Assembly (NCBI GenBank): GCA_034435215.1
Contig: DAOTXM010000492.1
Location: forward strand, 13,277 to 77,276
DNA: 64,000 bases
Origin: JAABUE01 sp034435215
GTDB taxonomy: Bacteria > Chloroflexota > Anaerolineae > Anaerolineales > Villigracilaceae
Direction: 5' to 3'
The notes under the pieces are model-generated. The model was not told the origin of the DNA. It was given only the letters and a program-made list of their open reading frames with translations, and did no database searches. Shown here in pieces: positions 1 through 8,762 of this stretch. Each line of letters starts with the position of its first letter. The stretch's first letter is position 1. The translations under genes and the position numbers were made by a program.

Positions 1-29
1 CCTGGGTGTGAAAGGAGGCGGGAAGTCAA

Positions 30-1916
30 ATGAACCTTGAGATGGTCCCCATTGAGATCATAGGGCTAAAAACCAGTATTCAAGCAGCTGTTCACACATT
101 GCGGCAGTTGGGTTGCATGCACATCGAGGAATTGGCCGATATACCCGAGGTTTCGGCACGACCGTTATCGCTGGATCGAGATACGCTTCGGCGGCAGGAG
201 GAGCTTAGTCTGCTGCTCGCGCGTATCGGGGGGTTGTTGGATGCTCTGAACGGCGCTCACCTAACGCCCGCTTTTTTCCCTATCGAGAATTATCTGACCG
301 AGGCCCGCGCAGGAGTGGAAGAACTCATGCCCACAGTAAAGTCGCTTACTTCCCGGCGCGAGCGGCTCGAATCCGAACTTGCTTCTCTACCCCGTTACGA
401 GGCGACGCTCCGCAAGTTGCTACCGATCATGCCGGAGTCGGTACGCGAATCGGGAAACAGATCGGTGGGCATCCTGGTCAGCCGCGAACACATGGACATC
501 CTGGATGGAATCGGCAAGCGCGTCTTCGATCTGACTCAGGGGCATGCTGAGGTGGTTGCCAGCGATGTGGACGTTTCCACGCGTGCTATGTTGATCGTCT
601 TCCCTGAGAAATTCACCAAGGAGATCGAAACCCTGCTGGGGCGCGAGGATATTTCACGCCTGCGCCTGCCCGCCGAGTTGGGAGAAGGAACTCCTGACAT
701 TGTCCTGGCGGCTTTGTATCGCCGCATGGCAGCCATCCCCGAACAGGTCAAAGAGATCGACCATGAACTGGCCGGACTGTCTGCGCAATGGAATGGAAAA
801 CTGGCCGCCTGGCGCGCTGCCCTGCAGGATGAGATCGAAACATCGCGTATCCTGCCGCGCTTTGGGGAAACCGACCTGACCTTTGTGCTGGCAGGCTGGG
901 TTCCCGCCAGGGATGTCGAAAGGGTCGAGGCAGCCCTTCTGGAGAACGTCGGCAATACCGTCTTCATCCAGCGCTTGAAAATGACCCCGGAAATGAAAAA
1001 GAGCGCACCGGTTATCCTGCAAAATCCACGGCTGGCCAGACCCTTCGAGAGCCTGGTTAGATTGCTAGCCCTGCCGCGTTACGGTCACATTGATCCGACA
1101 CGTATGATGGCGTTCTTCCTGCCCATCTTCTTCGGCATGATCCTCGGCGACGTGGGGTACGGGATCCTGGTCCTGGCGCTCAGCCTGGGATTCTTGCGCC
1201 GCTTCAAAGCCGGCATTGTGCGCGATATCCTCATCGTGCTGGCCATGGGAGCTGGCTGGAGTATCCTGTTCGGATTTTTGTACGGCGAGGTTTTCGGCAC
1301 GTTGGGTGAACATTTCGGGATGCATGCCCTGTGGTTCGACCGTACCAGCTCAGAGCACGTGATGGGGTTGCTGCTCATGACGGTTGCGATTGGCGCAGTA
1401 CACATCACACTCGGTTTGATCCTGGGTGTTTGGGAAGCCGTCAAAGACAAAAGCCGCAGTCATCTGCTGGAACGCGGAGGCATGCTCGTAGGCCTGATCG
1501 GTCTCTTTTTCATGGTTGGCGTGTTGACAAATTTCCTGCCGCAGGGCTTCATGAGTCTTGCCATCGCCATTGTGATCATCGGCATCGTATTGTTGAGCGC
1601 ATCGCTCGGCTGCCTGGGCGTCATCATGGGACCGATCGAGTTCATCACATTGATCGGCAATGTACTTTCCTATCTACGTATTGCGGCAATCGGACTGGCT
1701 TCGGTCTACCTGGCAAAGGTGGCAAATGAAGTAGCAGGGATCGTGGGCAATCTCGTCGTGGGCGCAATCCTGGCCATCCTGATCCACGCTCTGAATCTCG
1801 TCCTCGGCATGTTCAGCCCCACCATCCACAGTCTACGTTTGCATTACGTGGAATTCTTTCGCAAATTCTACGAAGGCGGCGGAAAGCCGTATGAGCCGTT
1901 CAGGAGTCGAATGTAG
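30..1916 (+). CDS. ntpI: V/A-type ATP synthase subunit I
   Basis: Membrane stator subunit (a-subunit equivalent) of a rotary V/A-type ATPase; it forms the ion half-channels against the c-ring and anchors the peripheral stalks. The 628-residue protein has the family layout: a soluble N-terminal half of about 340 residues with coiled-coil stretches, then a membrane half with about seven or eight hydrophobic segments, including the family-typical GMILGDVGYG and GNVLSYLRIAAIGLASVYLA motifs, the latter carrying the essential arginine. A strong ribosome site (AAAGGAGG) precedes the ATG. It is the first complete gene of the I-K-E-C-F-A-B-D operon; the small stalk subunit G/H that usually precedes it would lie left of the window. 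Confidence is high. Confidence 0.96.
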   Translation: MNLEMVPIEIIGLKTSIQAAVHTLRQLGCMHIEELADIPEVSARPLSLDRDTLRRQEELSLLLARIGGLLDALNGAHLTPAFFPIENYLTEARAGVEELMPTVKSLTSRRERLESELASLPRYEATLRKLLPIMPESVRESGNRSVGILVSREHMDILDGIGKRVFDLTQGHAEVVASDVDVSTRAMLIVFPEKFTKEIETLLGREDISRLRLPAELGEGTPDIVLAALYRRMAAIPEQVKEIDHELAGLSAQWNGKLAAWRAALQDEIETSRILPRFGETDLTFVLAGWVPARDVERVEAALLENVGNTVFIQRLKMTPEMKKSAPVILQNPRLARPFESLVRLLALPRYGHIDPTRMMAFFLPIFFGMILGDVGYGILVLALSLGFLRRFKAGIVRDILIVLAMGAGWSILFGFLYGEVFGTLGEHFGMHALWFDRTSSEHVMGLLLMTVAIGAVHITLGLILGVWEAVKDKSRSHLLERGGMLVGLIGLFFMVGVLTNFLPQGFMSLAIAIVIIGIVLLSASLGCLGVIMGPIEFITLIGNVLSYLRIAAIGLASVYLAKVANEVAGIVGNLVVGAILAILIHALNLVLGMFSPTIHSLRLHYVEFFRKFYEGGGKPYEPFRSRM

Positions 1917-1922
1917 CGTATG

Positions 1923-1980
1923 ACCCTAAAGGTTTCGCCCCCCCACTCCGTTCGGGGATGCTGCGCAAAACCTTTAGGGT
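1923..1980 (+). promoter_or_regulatory. Perfect 13-bp hairpin between ATPase subunits I and K
   Basis: Arms 1923-1935 and 1968-1980 are exact reverse complements (ACCCTAAAGGTTT / AAACCTTTAGGGT), with a smaller C4/G4 stem in the loop. It lies between the single-copy stator gene and the multi-copy rotor gene and ends 11 nt before the ribosome site of subunit K. No T-run follows, so it is not a classic terminator. It may be an mRNA processing or stabilising element that raises K expression, or a small dispersed palindrome; the sequence does not decide. Confidence 0.6.
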
Positions 1981-2002
1981 CTGTACCGTGAAGGAGGCAA
2001 AA

Positions 2003-2242
2003 ATGGAAATCGATCTGACTGCAATCGGGACCGGACTGACCGCAGTTGGCGCGGGACTGGCAATCGGTCTTGCCGCTATCGGCACCGGCCTGGCGCAAGG
2101 CAGGATCGGCTCTGCCGGTGCCGGCGTGATCGCTGAAAAACCCGAAGCCCTGGGGATCGTCATCCTGCTCATCGCCATCCCTGAGACGATGGTCATCCTG
2201 GGATTCGCGGTGGCGGCGATGGTGTTACTACTCGGCGGATAA
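2003..2242 (+). CDS. ntpK: V/A-type ATP synthase subunit K (rotor proteolipid, c-ring)
   Basis: Two-helix hairpin proteolipid of 79 residues that oligomerises into the ion-carrying rotor ring. TM1 spans about residues 5-30 (glycine and alanine rich), a polar loop with EKPE follows, and TM2 spans about 49-78. TM2 holds the ion-binding glutamate in PET (Glu61-Thr62), and TM1 has Gln32 in GTGLAQG. The pairing of Gln32 with Glu-Thr matches the ligand set known in Na+-binding c-rings, so Na+ coupling is plausible. The ATG at 2003 was chosen over an upstream in-frame start because AAGGAGG lies 5 nt before it and the upstream start falls in the hairpin. Confidence 0.93.
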   Translation: MEIDLTAIGTGLTAVGAGLAIGLAAIGTGLAQGRIGSAGAGVIAEKPEALGIVILLIAIPETMVILGFAVAAMVLLLGG

Positions 2243-2243
2243 G

Positions 2244-2867
2244 ATGGGATTGCAGGCCATCCTGGAGAAGATTCGCGCGGAGGGAGAGGCGCAAGTCCAG
2301 GAGATCGAACAGAGCGCACAGATCCAGGTGAATGGTATCCTGGCACAGGCCCGGGCAGAGGCACGCCAGATCGAAGAAGACGCCTGTGCCGAGGTCAGCG
2401 CGCCCGCCGTTGCAGAACGTGCGCGCATCCTCCACCGGGCGCGTCTGGAGGCTTTGCGCATCATTGGGGATGTAAGGGAGGAACTGGTAGACACCGCCAT
2501 CACCCGCGCACGTGAACGTCTTGCGTCCATCCGCGCTGACCGGTCTTACCCCGAGGTGGTACGCACACTGACCGAAGAAGCGTTGGCCGAACTAAACTCA
2601 GGCGACGCTGGAAACGCTCAACTTCTGGCGGATCCGCGTGACCGGGCTATTCTAGCAAGCGTTCTCGACGATCTGGAGTTGGATCTACCTGTGGACTACG
2701 GGCTGAACTGCTGGGGCGGGTTGATCGCTAAAAGCAAGGATGGCCGCGTAGTCGTTATCAACACCTTCGAATCCCGGCTGGAACATGCCACCGCGTTCTT
2801 ACGCAGCCACCTGGCCGCGTTTTTCGAGCAGGAACAACCTGCCTTGAGGGAGACGCTCCGTGTCTGA
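2244..2867 (+). CDS. ntpE: V/A-type ATP synthase subunit E (peripheral stalk)
   Basis: Soluble peripheral-stalk subunit that pairs with subunit G/H to link the catalytic head to subunit I. The 207 residues show a long N-terminal helix rich in Ala, Glu, Gln and Arg (about residues 1-100, coiled-coil-like) and a globular alpha/beta C-terminal half with the GGLIAKSKDGRVVVINTFESRLE stretch typical of the family (shown here for identification). It starts one base after the stop of subunit K and overlaps subunit C by 8 bp, consistent with translational coupling. Confidence 0.9.
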   Translation: MGLQAILEKIRAEGEAQVQEIEQSAQIQVNGILAQARAEARQIEEDACAEVSAPAVAERARILHRARLEALRIIGDVREELVDTAITRARERLASIRADRSYPEVVRTLTEEALAELNSGDAGNAQLLADPRDRAILASVLDDLELDLPVDYGLNCWGGLIAKSKDGRVVVINTFESRLEHATAFLRSHLAAFFEQEQPALRETLRV

Positions 2868-3936
2868 TTACGATTATGGCAACGCGCGCCTACGTGTGAT
2901 GAAATCCAGGTTGCTTCCTCGGAGCGAACTGGAGGCTCTGGCGGGGACTGGCACCCTGCCGGGACTGATCGCAGCCCTGACCAAAACTGTTTACCAGAAA
3001 TCGGTCGAGGCTGCCCTGACGCGCGTCACCGGTCTGGAATGCATTGACGAGGCGTTGAGGAACGATCTTATCGGCACTGTCGGGAAGTTGCGTGACTTTT
3101 ACACGGAAAACGCCGGAAAGACAGTCGCAATCATCCTGGGAACTTACGATATTCATAACCTCAAAGCGATCCTGCGTGGACTCGCAAAGAATGTGCCCGC
3201 TGGAGATATTCTTACGATCCTGCTGCCGATCGGTGAATTGAGCATGAGCACGTTGCGCGAACTGGCCCAGTTGAACAACCCGCGCGAGGCGATAGACCTG
3301 CTGGCAAGCATGGGTCTCTCGATTGCCTGGCCGCTTCTCAACGTGCGGGCGGAGGTCCCAGGGGCGGAGACATTCGAGATGGAATTGGCTCTTGACAAGT
3401 GGTATCACGAGAAAGCCCGCCAAAGCCTGAGAAGCGAGACAGGCAGGGTGGACCCGCTGTCTCATGCGCTGGCGTTAGAGGCAGATCTTGTAAATGTGCT
3501 GACCGTCCTGCGATTTGCACAGGATCCGCATGCACGGGACCTGCTTCGCGACCGGTTAGGTACAGATGAGATCGAGTATTTACTCATCGGACCCGGGCGT
3601 ATTCCCTACGAACTGTTTTCGAACGCTTACCGGCAGGACTCGGTGGCCGCTGCGGGTGAAATCCTGTCAGGAACATTCCTGGAGCCGGCCCTGCACGCCG
3701 GGTTGGAAGCCTATGCGCGCTCGAACCGCCTGAGCGACATCGAAAGACAACTGAGACGTTACCGGCTGGAATGGATGACGGAGCAGATCACAAAAGACCC
3801 GCTGGGCATTGGCATGGTACTTGGGTATGTGGCATTGAAGACCAACGAAATCGGCAACATTCGTTGGATCGCCCAAGGGATCAATCTGGGGTTGAAACCG
3901 GATGCCATTCGCGCAGAACTGGAAATGGTTTCATGA
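2860..3936 (+). CDS. ntpC: V/A-type ATP synthase subunit C (d-type central-stalk cap)
   Basis: Subunit C (d in eukaryotic nomenclature) is the socket joining the central rotor D/F to the c-ring. The 358-residue, mostly helical protein starts MSDYDYGNARLRVMKSRLL, which is typical of the family, and has the GTYDIHNLKAILRG motif near residue 95. It uses a GTG start that overlaps the end of subunit E by 8 bp, and its stop overlaps the start of subunit F (ATGA). Length and position are as expected. Confidence 0.93.
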   Translation: MSDYDYGNARLRVMKSRLLPRSELEALAGTGTLPGLIAALTKTVYQKSVEAALTRVTGLECIDEALRNDLIGTVGKLRDFYTENAGKTVAIILGTYDIHNLKAILRGLAKNVPAGDILTILLPIGELSMSTLRELAQLNNPREAIDLLASMGLSIAWPLLNVRAEVPGAETFEMELALDKWYHEKARQSLRSETGRVDPLSHALALEADLVNVLTVLRFAQDPHARDLLRDRLGTDEIEYLLIGPGRIPYELFSNAYRQDSVAAAGEILSGTFLEPALHAGLEAYARSNRLSDIERQLRRYRLEWMTEQITKDPLGIGMVLGYVALKTNEIGNIRWIAQGINLGLKPDAIRAELEMVS

Positions 3937-4277
3937 GCCAATTATTCGTTCTCACACGCCCTGTCCTCGTCCCCGGTTTTCAGCTGGCCGGTGTGGACGC
4001 CCACGGCGTAGAAGATGTAGAAAGCGCCCAAGAACTGATCGAGAATTGGATGGCCGCCGGAGAAGCAGGTTTGCTGGCAATCGATGATGGCCTGCTGACT
4101 CACATGGATGCGGACTTTTTGAAACGTCTCGCCTCATCCGAACACCTGCCTTATATCGCGATTCCTGGCGGTCAGCCGCTGGGCCCCGAAGCTTCGCAGA
4201 GATACCGCATCGCAACGTTGATTCGACAGGCGATCGGTTTCCATATCACCTTCAAAGGCGAGGAGGAACAGGAATGA
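3933..4277 (+). CDS. ntpF: V/A-type ATP synthase subunit F
   Basis: Small central-rotor subunit that binds subunit D. The 114-residue protein has the Rossmann-like pattern of the family: an early beta strand (LFVLTRPVLVPGFQLAGV), a middle segment EAGLLAIDDGLL and a C-terminal helix. The start at 3933 overlaps the stop of subunit C in an ATGA, and its own stop overlaps the start of subunit A in the same way, so the longer upstream reading frame is not needed. Confidence 0.93.
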   Translation: MSQLFVLTRPVLVPGFQLAGVDAHGVEDVESAQELIENWMAAGEAGLLAIDDGLLTHMDADFLKRLASSEHLPYIAIPGGQPLGPEASQRYRIATLIRQAIGFHITFKGEEEQE

Positions 4278-6067
4278 TCGAACCCGGGAATGAGGTCGGC
4301 AAAGTAATACGCATCGCTGGACCCGTTGTGAGGGCCGAGGGTCTGGAAAACGTCCGGCTATACGATGTCGTACATGTCGGCGAGATGGGACTCATTGGCG
4401 AGGTGATCCGTCTTTCCGAAGGCATCACCACGATCCAGGTGTACGAAGATACATCGGGCATTCGTGTCGGCGAACCGGTTCACGGTACGGGGTTTCCCCT
4501 GGTCGCCCTGTTGGGACCAGGTCTGTTGGGACAGGTCTATGATGGGTTACAGAGACCACTCGAACTCCTGGCCAGGGCAAGCGGCGAGTTTATCCAACGC
4601 GGCGTGCAGGCCTCACCGTTGCCCGAAGAGAAACGCTGGAAATTTACGCCAAGCGTTGCAGTGGGCGCAATGGTGGGACCCGGTGATATTCTGGGCGTAG
4701 CACCAGAATCGCGGACAATCGAACATCGTATTATGGTTCCACCTCGCCAGCGCGGGCGGGTGGTCAGCATCCGTGAGGGTGAGGTCAACGTCAATGAAAC
4801 GGTGGCGATCATCGAGTCCGGGGATGAAGCGAGAAGAAAAAATGTGGAGGTCACGCTCGTTCAGCGCTGGCCTGTGCGCCAGCCACGTCCCTGCCAGGCG
4901 CGTCTCGCACCGCGTGAACCGTTGTTGACAGGGACACGCATCATCGATGCTTTTTTCCCGGTGGCGAAAGGCGGCTCGGCCATCATCCCAGGCGGTTTCG
5001 GGACGGGGAAAACCGTGACCGAACATAGTCTCGCGCGCTGGGCGGATGCGGATGTGGTGGTTTATGTGGGATGCGGCGAGCGCGGCAACGAGATGACCGA
5101 GGTGCTGGAGGAGTTCCCGAAACTGGAAGATCCGCGTACTGGTGCGCCGCTGATGGAACGCACGGCGCTGATTGCCAATACTTCGAACATGCCGGTGGCT
5201 GCGCGGGAGGCCAGCATTTATACCGGCATTACGATTGCGGAGTACTACCGCGATATGGGCTACGATGTGCTAATGCTGGCCGATTCCACGTCGCGCTGGG
5301 GAGAAGCCCTGCGCGAGATTTCGGGGCGCTTGGAGGAGATGCCCGGCGAAGAGGGTTACCCGGCGTACCTGGCCGCGCGCCTGGCGGAATTTTACGAACG
5401 CTCCGGGCGGGTCATTTGTTTGGGGAATCACGGCGCAAATACCCAAGGTCGCATAGGTTCCGTGTCGGTGGTTGGGGCAGTGTCGCCTCCTGGCGGCGAC
5501 TTCTCGGAACCCGTGACCCAAAACTCGATGCGTGTGGCCAGCACCTTTTGGGCCTTGGATTACGATCTTTCTCGCCGCCGTCATTTCCCGGCGATCAACT
5601 GGACGGATAGTTATTCGCTCTACAATTTTCATGATTGGTTCGAACGCGAAGTGGGGACCGATTGGGATGAGTTATCGAAAGAAGCCATGGCGCTGTTGCA
5701 ACGGGAGGTGGAACTGCTCGAGATCGTCCAACTGGTCGGCCCCGATGCACTGGCTGTACCCGAACGTGCCGTGCTGGCAATCGCGCGCATGTTGCGGGAA
5801 GACTTTCTCCAGCAATCGGCTTATGGTGATGTGGACCGCTACTGCTCGATCCGCAAGGCTTACTGGATGCTCAAGACGATCATGGAGTTCTATCATCACA
5901 CGCAGGCTGCTTTGGAAGCGAAGATCCCGTTGGAACGCATCACGGCGTTGCCGGTCGCTTCGGATATTGCACGGATGAAGGAAATCCTGGTGGACTCCGC
6001 CGAGAAGGAAATACGCGCCATCATGGACCGCGTGCAGTTCAGTTTTGCAGACCTGGGAGTTGGCTGA
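4274..6067 (+). CDS. ntpA: V/A-type ATP synthase catalytic subunit A
   Basis: Catalytic ATP-hydrolysing or synthesising subunit. The 597-residue length is usual. The P-loop is GGFGTGKT (about residues 236-243), followed by the catalytic GERGNEM (about 258-264) and the SRWGEALREISGRLEEMPGEEGYP region typical of A subunits. The N-terminal beta barrel and the bulge domain that separates A from F-type beta subunits are present. It starts inside the stop of subunit F (ATGA) and ends just before subunit B. Confidence 0.97.
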   Translation: MIEPGNEVGKVIRIAGPVVRAEGLENVRLYDVVHVGEMGLIGEVIRLSEGITTIQVYEDTSGIRVGEPVHGTGFPLVALLGPGLLGQVYDGLQRPLELLARASGEFIQRGVQASPLPEEKRWKFTPSVAVGAMVGPGDILGVAPESRTIEHRIMVPPRQRGRVVSIREGEVNVNETVAIIESGDEARRKNVEVTLVQRWPVRQPRPCQARLAPREPLLTGTRIIDAFFPVAKGGSAIIPGGFGTGKTVTEHSLARWADADVVVYVGCGERGNEMTEVLEEFPKLEDPRTGAPLMERTALIANTSNMPVAAREASIYTGITIAEYYRDMGYDVLMLADSTSRWGEALREISGRLEEMPGEEGYPAYLAARLAEFYERSGRVICLGNHGANTQGRIGSVSVVGAVSPPGGDFSEPVTQNSMRVASTFWALDYDLSRRRHFPAINWTDSYSLYNFHDWFEREVGTDWDELSKEAMALLQREVELLEIVQLVGPDALAVPERAVLAIARMLREDFLQQSAYGDVDRYCSIRKAYWMLKTIMEFYHHTQAALEAKIPLERITALPVASDIARMKEILVDSAEKEIRAIMDRVQFSFADLGVG

Positions 6068-6068
6068 G

Positions 6069-7493
6069 ATGCTCAAGACGCTGCCACTGCCTCGCCTGCT
6101 GACCACCGAATACCGGACGGTCTCCCAGATCAAAGGTCCGCTGGTCTTCGTCGAACGCATTGCGGGCGTGGCGTACAACGAGATCGTGGAGATCATCGGC
6201 CCGGATGGCAATGTGCGTCTCGGACAGGTCATGGAAGTGGATCAGCAGCGCTGCATGGTTCGCATCTTTCTCGGGACCTCCGGTCTGGATCTCGAGACAA
6301 CGCGAGTGCGCTTCACCGGGGATGTGGCCCGTCTTGGGGTGTCGCTCTCCATGCTGGGGCGCGTCCTGAATGGTTCCGGTCAGCCGATCGATGGGGGCCC
6401 GCCCATCATTCCAGAGCGCTCACTCGACATCAACGGGCTGCCGATCAACCCATCGATGCGGACCCACCCGAGCGAGTTCATCCAAACGGGCGTCTCGGCC
6501 ATAGATGGTCTCAATACCCTGACGCGTGGGCAGAAGCTCCCCATCTTCTCCGGCGCGGGTTTACCGGCGAACGAACTGGCCGCACAGATTGCGTCGCAGG
6601 CGCGCGTGGTTGGCGGCGAGGAGGGGGGGCGCACGGCTGGTCGCGGTAGCGAACCGTTTGCAGTGGTCTTCGCTGCGATTGGGATCACACAACGCGAGAC
6701 ATCCTTCTTCATGGATCAATTCCGCGCCAGTGATGCAATGGACCGCACGGTGTTGTTCGTCAACCGCGCTGACGATCCGTCCATCGAACGCCTGCTTACC
6801 CCGCGCGCGGCGCTGACGGCGGCTGAATATCTGGCATTTACGCATCACCGTCACGTGCTGGTCATCCTGACCGACATGACGAATTATTGCGAGGCGTTAC
6901 GTGAGATCGCTGCGGCCAGCGAGGAAGTGCCGGGCAGGCGCGGTTATCCGGGATACATGTATTCAGACCTGGCAAGTTTGTACGAGCGCTCCGGGCGCAT
7001 CCGCGGCAATCCTGGCTCGGTGACACAACTGGTCATCCTGACCATGCCCGATGACGATATCACGCATCCCATCCCCGACCTGACCGGCTACATCACCGAG
7101 GGACAGATCGTAATGAGCCGTGATTTACATCGCAAGGGCATCTATCCTCCCATTGATGTACTGCCGTCGCTCTCAAGGTTGATGAACGATGGGATCGGTA
7201 GAGGCAAGACCCGCGCCGATCATCGCTCTGTCGCCGACCAGCTTTATGCTTTTTACGCCGAAGGCCGCGACCTGCGTCGTCTGGTGGCAATCATCGGCGA
7301 AGCGGCGCTGTCCGCAGAAGATCGCCGTGTGTTGGATTTCGCCAAACGCTTCGAAGAGACATTCATCGGGCAGGGAACGGTCAACCGTGAAGTCAGTGAT
7401 ACCCTTAATCGCGCCTGGGAATTACTGGCTCCCATGCCCGCCGAATCGCTCAAACGGATTCCGAAGGAGTTCATCGAGCAATATCATAGATAA
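6069..7493 (+). CDS. ntpB: V/A-type ATP synthase regulatory subunit B
   Basis: Non-catalytic nucleotide-binding subunit that alternates with A in the head. The 474-residue protein carries the degenerate P-loop region GQKLPIFSGAGLPANELA, lacking the Lys of a true Walker A, as expected for B. It also has the EVPGRRGYPGYMYSDLASLYERSGR stretch typical of B. The ATG at 6069, just after the stop of A, was chosen; an in-frame GTG at 6045 inside A would add eight residues and cannot be excluded. Confidence 0.96.
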   Translation: MLKTLPLPRLLTTEYRTVSQIKGPLVFVERIAGVAYNEIVEIIGPDGNVRLGQVMEVDQQRCMVRIFLGTSGLDLETTRVRFTGDVARLGVSLSMLGRVLNGSGQPIDGGPPIIPERSLDINGLPINPSMRTHPSEFIQTGVSAIDGLNTLTRGQKLPIFSGAGLPANELAAQIASQARVVGGEEGGRTAGRGSEPFAVVFAAIGITQRETSFFMDQFRASDAMDRTVLFVNRADDPSIERLLTPRAALTAAEYLAFTHHRHVLVILTDMTNYCEALREIAAASEEVPGRRGYPGYMYSDLASLYERSGRIRGNPGSVTQLVILTMPDDDITHPIPDLTGYITEGQIVMSRDLHRKGIYPPIDVLPSLSRLMNDGIGRGKTRADHRSVADQLYAFYAEGRDLRRLVAIIGEAALSAEDRRVLDFAKRFEETFIGQGTVNREVSDTLNRAWELLAPMPAESLKRIPKEFIEQYHR

Positions 7494-7501
7494 AGAGGTA
7501 A

Positions 7502-7584
7502 TATCACTGCGAGTCTTTGGCGAAGCAGTCTCCTGTAACGAGGGATTGCTTCTTCGGGGAGGGCATCCTCCTCGCAATGACATA
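7502..7584. repeat. Dispersed palindromic repeat, family A copy 1
   Basis: The ends are near-inverted (ATCACTGCGAG at left, CTCGCAATGACAT at right) with inner arms CGAAGCAGTCTC and GGGATTGCTTCTTCG. Three more copies lie at 18903-19038, 47991-48089 and 48777-48887. The copy sits between ATPase subunits B and D, inside the operon, and leaves subunit D without an obvious ribosome site. Confidence 0.85.
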
Positions 7585-7594
7585 AGTAAACGAT

Positions 7595-8233
7595 ATGAGC
7601 AACGTATCCGTCACCCGCATGGAACTATTAGCCCGCAAGGCGCAAATCGCGCTGGCGAGCCAGGGAAGGGATTTGCTCGAGCAAAAGCGCATGGCTTTGA
7701 TGAAGGAGTTCATGCGTACAGCGGATACCGCGCTGGAACATTCGGACGCGCTCCAGGTCTCGGCGGCAAATGCCAGCCAGTCTCTAGCGCGCACAGAGGC
7801 CATGGCGGGGGTAGAATCCGTTCGGTCGGCGGCGCTGGCCTCTCGTGGCGGATTCAGCCTCGAGGTCACGACCAGCAGCGTGATGGGGGTGAGAGTCCCG
7901 CACATCGAACAAAAGAGTGCCTCCCGCTCATTCCTGCAGAGAGGTTATTCGATTGTCGGCGCTTCGATCAGCATCGACGAAACTGCTTCCGCATTCGAAA
8001 GAGAGATCGAAGCCATCATCCAACTGGCGGAGACCGAACTACGCCTCGTGCGCTTGGGTGACGAGATCCAGCGCACTTCGAGACGGTTGAACGCGCTCGA
8101 TCATTTTTTGATCCCGCGCCTCAAAGTGGAACGGGATTTCATTCAGATGGCGCTGGACGAAAGAGAACGCGCCGATCATTTTCGCCTGAAATTAGTAAAA
8201 CATGCGTTGGAACGCAAACGAGGAGCTGATTAA
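7595..8233 (+). CDS. ntpD: V/A-type ATP synthase subunit D (central rotor shaft)
   Basis: Rotor shaft, equivalent in role to gamma of F-type enzymes. The 212-residue protein is almost all helical: a long N-terminal helix (VTRMELLARKAQIALASQGR) and a C-terminal helix (RTSRRLNALDHFLIPRLK), which form the antiparallel coiled coil of the shaft. The RRLNALDHFLIP motif is diagnostic. It is separated from subunit B by a dispersed repeat, and no Shine-Dalgarno sequence is visible before the ATG. Confidence 0.95.
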   Translation: MSNVSVTRMELLARKAQIALASQGRDLLEQKRMALMKEFMRTADTALEHSDALQVSAANASQSLARTEAMAGVESVRSAALASRGGFSLEVTTSSVMGVRVPHIEQKSASRSFLQRGYSIVGASISIDETASAFEREIEAIIQLAETELRLVRLGDEIQRTSRRLNALDHFLIPRLKVERDFIQMALDERERADHFRLKLVKHALERKRGAD

Positions 8234-8251
8234 CCAAAGTTGGAGGTAAAA

Positions 8252-8509
8252 ATGTCTACGGATATACTAAATGATGCCTTACCATCGACAACGGACGAAA
8301 TCCATGCTTTATTGGAAAAATGCCTGATCAATGCATACTTGAAAAGTAAAGGATATACACACGAAAGCCTGAAGAACTTGCCGGAAGAGAAAGCACACCA
8401 AATTTTGAAAGAAGCCTCCACCTACGCCTCAGGCAAACTTGCAGAAATCGAAATCAGGGCGCGCTTTACTGAAGATCTTCAAGAGAGCGGTCACTCCCTG
8501 GAAACTTAA
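8252..8509 (+). CDS. Small helical protein of unknown function
   Basis: Product of 85 residues, not recognised. It is charged and predicted helical, rich in Glu, Lys and Leu, with no cysteines, no signal peptide and no membrane segment. A strong GGAGGT lies 6 nt before the ATG at 8252, so the gene is probably expressed; an upstream in-frame TTG at 8240 is less likely because it overlaps the ribosome site. It follows ATPase subunit D by 18 bp in the same direction and may be cotranscribed with the ATPase operon. The codon pattern is more AT-rich than in the ATPase genes. Confidence 0.7.
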   Translation: MSTDILNDALPSTTDEIHALLEKCLINAYLKSKGYTHESLKNLPEEKAHQILKEASTYASGKLAEIEIRARFTEDLQESGHSLET

Positions 8510-8550
8510 TGCAAACACTATCGCCTCGCAAAACGTAATGGTGCCACCTG

Positions 8551-8600
8551 TGTAAAGTCTCATAAATTCGTACCTTAACAGTCTCATAAAATCATACCCC
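8551..8600 (+). repeat. Left terminal inverted repeat of the IS element
   Basis: It contains two direct subrepeats, GTCTCATAAATTCGTACC and GTCTCATAAAATCATACC, probably transposase binding sites. The partner end is 9921-9970. Confidence 0.8.
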
Positions 8601-8762
8601 CGCCAAAGGGATCAGGAGTGGCAACTGGAAGGCTTGCGGAGCAGGCAGTTCTGCAACGGTGTAGCCCAGAATGTCTTCTTTGCTCAATCCACGGGTCGGG
8701 AGAGACTGGATTATTTCTCCTTGCTGGGTGCGGAAGCAAAAGCAGCGCCTTTCTGGCTCAAA

